Shown here: positions 59,742-64,000 of the stretch, piece after piece
Layout of the letters: each line of letters begins with the position of its first letter
How positions within the stretch are numbered: the first letter of the stretch is position 1
Made by a program: the position numbers and the translations under genes
Assembly: GCA_025345505.1 (NCBI GenBank)
Contig: JANVCC010000153.1
Span: forward strand, 2,444,732 to 2,508,731
From: Todiramphus chloris collaris
Lineage: Eukaryota > Chordata > Aves > Coraciiformes > Alcedinidae
Direction of reading: 5' to 3'
Length of the DNA stretch: 64,000 nt
The notes under the pieces: generated by a model
Told to the model about the DNA's origin: nothing
Databases searched by the model: none
What the model saw: the letters and a program-made list of their open reading frames with translations, nothing else

Positions 59742-60092
59742 CAAGGGCTATGAAGATGCTGAGGACACTGGAGCATCGCTCTGATAAGAAAAGGCTGAGA
59801 GAAGACCAGCTAGAGATGGGATCTGTTCAATGTTTATCAATATCTAAATAGCAGAGGTCAAGAGGATAGGGCCAGACTCTTGTCAGCAGTGCCCAGTGAC
59901 AGGACAAAGGTCAAAAGGCACAAACTGGAACCCAAGAGGTTCCATATGAACTTAGGAAAAAGCTTATTTCCTGAGAGGATGACAGAGCTTGGAATCTTTT
60001 TTAGCAGGTCCTGTTGCAACAGGACAAAAAGTGATGTTTTTAAACTAAAGGAGGGGGGATTTAGACTAGATAGAGGGAAGAAGTTTTTGATG
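59742..60092 (+). mobile_element. CR1 fragments, sense, two subfamilies joined
   Basis: The first part ('gaaaaggctgagagaagacc', 'cagtgcccagtgacaggaca', 'caaactggaacccaagaggt') belongs to the type at 16870. From about 60005 it switches to the type at 62248 ('caggtcctgttgcaacagga', 'gaggggggatttagacta'). Neither part has a tail. Confidence 0.82.
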
Positions 60093-62247
60093 ACATCATG
60101 CTAGAAGAGAAAGATTCCCATGTGATGAAGGACATCTCCACATGAAGACTCAACGCAGCACTTCATGGCTACTTCTCTGAAGCCATGACTAAGGTTTAAC
60201 CAACACAACAGAAAAGCAGAGGAGATGGATGTGATGTTTCTAGCCTACTGAATGCCACTTGAGAGAGACTCAGATTCTAGTGCCATAACCTGCACACAAG
60301 ACTTGCATTTTCTAGCACACGCACACACATAAAACCACACACCCAAAAGAGGCTGGGGTTTTACCTATGTGATTACAGCAATTGCAGGCACAGAGCAGGG
60401 ACTTTTAAGTATATGTGGCTTTCTTTGCAGCATGGCAAACTGCTGTCCCTTCTCATTAAATGTAATAAGAAGCAGTCATTTGTGTGAGAAGGTTATTCAG
60501 GATTGAAGACCTCAAATTCTCAGCTCCTAAACCAGTAGTATCACAACACCCCACAGAAATTCCTAGTTCTTATAGTTACTAAAATTATGGTCTACATTGA
60601 ACTGTACAAATGCAGAGTAAGGGAAAAAAAAAAAAAAAGGAAAGATATGAGAACTATTGCCCACCTCCAAAGACCAGCTAGGTCCCAGGAAACTCTACCA
60701 GTAACCAAGCTGTCTTGGTTAGGTAGACATTTCTAGTTAGGTACCTTACAGTCCTGACCACAGAAAGCTGATACTAGAACATAGAAGAAGATATTGCAGG
60801 AACCTAATGATACCTATTTATATAGTACAGAAATATTGGTATAAAGAGAATTACCTGGAGAGTAAAAGCCCATCTGGTGAGAGTAAGAGGAGCAGAACTG
60901 AGCCCTTCACTGAGAATCCATCCTGGATTAGATGTCTGAGTCTTAAAAAAGTTGGCTAACAGTACATGTCAGTCACTAAAGCAGTCAGAATTTAACTTGG
61001 TCTTGCAACAAATAAGAGAATTCTGATAATATAGACATGAAATCAATATTTCCCACCCTACCACCCTGCAGAAGGTTAGATCACTTTACCCCTTGCTCCT
61101 GACAGTGTCCATATACCATAAATTACTTTAACTGCTCTCCTTAAAATCAGGTCCTTGACAATCGTGCCTTTGAGTCTAGTGGAACTACCACTGGAATAAT
61201 ATTTCTGCCGACATGGTACAGGACGCTGGGTTCTGGTTTCAGTGCTGTTTGCTTTGTGAGGCTCTGCTGGGTGACTGGCCCCATTGTTCAGTATTGAGGT
61301 GGGATACTCTGAGTCACTTCTCATAGAAAATCTGTTTTCTATAAAGAACTGACAACCCCATGAGTCATCTACCTTTGTTACCAGTTGGAACCAAAGGGAT
61401 GATGGAGGACAGGGTACTGAAAGCAGAAGCTGGTTTCCTTTGGGAGATAGTGAATTTCATCTTCAGCACATCCCAAAACAAGAGGAGATCCAGAAAGGAC
61501 ACGCACAAGCCCCATGCTAATGGACCAGATTAAGGCTAGAAGTTTCTTCTGGCCCAGAAATAAAGAGGAGAGCTCTTACGTGTTGCTAGGGGAAAACATG
61601 CTTCAGAGACAGCCCTAAAACACTAACCAGGCCATGGGTGTAACCCCACTTCCTATGGGGATTAGCTTGTACTTTCTCAACTTAAATTACTCTATGGAGG
61701 ACATACTCAGACTGACAGATTTCTTAAATGTCACATGTCATGTCATGTATCCAGCATGACACTCTGAACTGGCTCGTATCTCACTGAATCCTCTATTTAG
61801 TCTGGAACATCATGTTTTTACAAGGCGGAGATACAGATTTTCTTCTACTCCATGATCGCATGTGTCCAATTCCAGTTTGATCTACTGGAGCCAGTGCCTG
61901 ATGCCCTGGAATGGAGAAAGGCATTGCACAGTCAGCTTTGACCCACAGCCTGTCATTTGGCTTTCCTTGCATCTGCAGCTTGACTTAGCAAAGGCCCTAA
62001 ATCCTCCCATGAAGTGACCTAACATGGTGAATGTGCCCCCAGATACCCGGACGTGTTGCTACCATGGGCTATCCTACAATGGATCTCACCTTAAGAGACC
62101 TGCTCTTTGAAAATATGCTCATGCCACACTGCTAACATGATTGCACCTTTGTTCACATATTGATCCAGCTGCTTTGGACAAGGTTTGAAGAAATGGTAAG
62201 CGAGGGCTGCCTGGTTTTCTCTTATTTGCTTAATCCTCACCTTGCGG
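60093..62247. other. Single-copy DNA
   Basis: No exon or repeat recognised apart from an A15 run at 60624-60638. Confidence 0.5.
60624..60638. repeat. Poly(A) run, 15 bases
   Basis: Simple homopolymer. Confidence 0.85.
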
Positions 62248-62578
62248 CATTTCAGTACTTAAAGGAGGCCTACAGCAAAGATGGGGACAGTTGTTTTAGC
62301 AAGACTTATTGTCACAGGACAGGGGGTGATGGTTTTAAATTAAAAGAGGGGAGATTTATACTACATAGAAGGAATAAATCGTTGACACTGAGGATCATGA
62401 GGCCCTGGCCCAGGCTGCCCAGAGAGGCGGTGGCTGCCCCATCCCTGGCACCATTGCAGGACAGGTTGGCCGGGGCTCTGAGCACCTTGCTCTCTTTGCA
62501 GATGGCCCTGCTCCCTGCAGGGGGTTGGACCAGATGACCTTGAAAATTCCCCTCCCACCCAAACCAGTCTGTGATTCT
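62248..62578 (+). mobile_element. CR1 fragment, sense
   Basis: 'catttcagtacttaaaggag', 'cagggggtgatggttttaaa', 'ggctgcccagagaggcggtg', 'cggggctctgagcaccttgc' and 'gggggttggaccagatgacc', ending in one octamer 'tgtgattcta'. Close to the reverse of the 47131 copy. Confidence 0.94.
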
Positions 62579-64000
62579 AACTGTTTGGATGTGAACAGAT
62601 CCAGAGCCTGCACGGATCACTCTGAGTTCTTTGGACATTATCCCTCCTTCTTTCTCCAAATCAGAGACATGCAGTCCAGGACAAAGTCTAACCCATTGCT
62701 GGCAAGAAAAGGGATCAAAAAAACATCCTCCTGATTTTATCAGCTCTGAGAGAAATGCTATCTGATTGCCTAAGCATGGAAATGCCTTCATTCACAGTCT
62801 GTCTGGATGGGATTCCCTTTGTGGCTTCAGAAAACCCTTGTCTGAGAAAAGAAAATAACTGGAGAAGAGCCCAAGCCACAGAAATGGGATCCGAACTCAT
62901 CTGTTTAGATCAGTTCATCTGCTCCATCCTGCAGGAGCAAGTCTGCTGCGAGGCACCTGCTGAATGAAGCTGATGTTTGGCATCGAGAGAAACAGCCTCG
63001 CAATGGTTAAAGACAGTGGTGCTCAGACACAGAGGCATTGTGTCCATGGCCTTGTGGGACTTGATTTCACATGACATGAACTTTCAGCCTTGCTAAGTTG
63101 CTAAGTTTGTTTTCCACCTGGTTTCCTAAGGACATGGGGGTGTGTGATCTGACTGTGAGTTGATATGTGCCGGAACCTCTCTGTGTCCCCTTGCTGCATC
63201 CCCTCACAGCTTTTCAGCTCATATGCCAAAGACAGCCAAACCTGAGATAAACTCACACAAGTTTTCACAGGGATTAAGGAAAATCAACATCCAAGTAGAG
63301 CCAAGAGGCTTGACAACATCTCCCATCTAGAGAAAGGCTGTGATGAGAGCTCCAACTTTACTAATGACCAGTGAGATCACATTTACAGAGGCTCTAATTA
63401 CGATAAATTGGTCTTCTTGGCTGGAAGAATCCACTCCAAGCATCAGAGGATCCTCTGGTGCTCTACAGCTTAGAAGCTCAGACATGGCCTCCTGTGTAAT
63501 TCAGAGAAAATAATCAACCAGCCTTGAAAGACACGGCAGAGCAGATATCCTGGTTTCCACCATACACATAATGGCTTTATTTTATGTATGTGGAGCAGTT
63601 TTTGGTCTGCTAGGTTTTTTGAGCTGTGAGACCACTAGTGACACATTTTCAGGAATTTTCCTTGAATTCTTGAAAGTTTAAAGGTAATTTAGCTAAAAGA
63701 AAATTTATTTTTAATAAAAGCGAAGAGAAGGCAAAGGAGAGCAATAAAGTGGCTATGTCATCACCTAACTCCAGGGTCCAGGATTTGAAGAAACCTAGGA
63801 TTAACCAATTTGGTCTTAGCGAATTTCCACCACTCACAGACAGTTCTGCCTTGAAATAAAGGTCGTTGCAAACCCTCTTCTCCGCAAAGTAAATTTAACA
63901 GGATCTCTGTGGTGTATTCTTTGAACTCTGTGAGGAGATCAGCTTCATCAGAAAACATTAAAGAGCCATGAAGGAGAACAAGATTCCTGTAAACTTTCCC
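62579..64000. other. Single-copy DNA to the window end
   Basis: No called gene. A 65-codon minus-strand frame at 63761-63958 looks protein-like and begins near a good acceptor-like sequence; see findings. Confidence 0.4.

Noticed and set aside
1..64000. tRNA, rRNA, snRNA genes, CRISPR arrays, prokaryotic operons or phage
   Set aside because: No tRNA B-box-like GGTTCGANTCC, no rRNA or U-RNA core sequences, no regularly spaced repeats, and the CR1/LTR content is that of a bird nuclear genome. A covariance-model scan was not possible here.

Overview
The window looks like intergenic and intronic DNA from a bird. It holds more than thirty fragments of the CR1 LINE, many still ending in the bird-type 3' tail built from ATTCTATG-like octamers. 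It also holds an avian endogenous-retrovirus LTR and long A/T-rich single-copy stretches with few CpGs. There are no prokaryotic or phage features, and the many short open frames are almost all chance or CR1-derived.

The one exon I recognise with confidence is on the minus strand at 9630-9752. It is the first coding exon (41 codons) of an essential (alkali) myosin light chain of the cardiac/slow type, best read as MYL3, with MYL4 the alternative. It has a good start context and a GTATGT splice donor after the 41st codon. A plausible muscle promoter lies beyond it, with a CArG-like CCTTTTATAG, an E-box, a weak ATAAAG box and an M-CAT motif. The EF-hand exons should lie at lower coordinates, but I found none in 1-9629. 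Either intron 1 is longer than 9.6 kb, or the remaining exons are outside the window.

Layout: 1-9.6 kb is probable MYL intron 1 with three CR1 fragments. 9.6-10 kb is exon 1 and promoter. 10-26 kb is sparse CR1 in single-copy DNA, including a weak two-exon candidate on the minus strand (17.8-18.8 kb) that I could not identify. 26-49.8 kb is the most CR1-rich part, with nearly matching copies at 26.3, 39.1, 40.6 and 47.1 kb, a (TTTTC)n tract interrupted by ten Ns at 33.15 kb, a run of 29 C at 38.3 kb and a possible second LTR at 31 kb. 49.8-64 kb holds the solo LTR at 53.1-53.6 kb, a TAA microsatellite and five further CR1 fragments.

Apart from the MYL exon there is no gene network to describe. 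No novel system of linked genes was found. The most useful leads are the isolated MYL exon with its promoter, the unidentified exon pair, and the recombination-prone and assembly-prone repeats.
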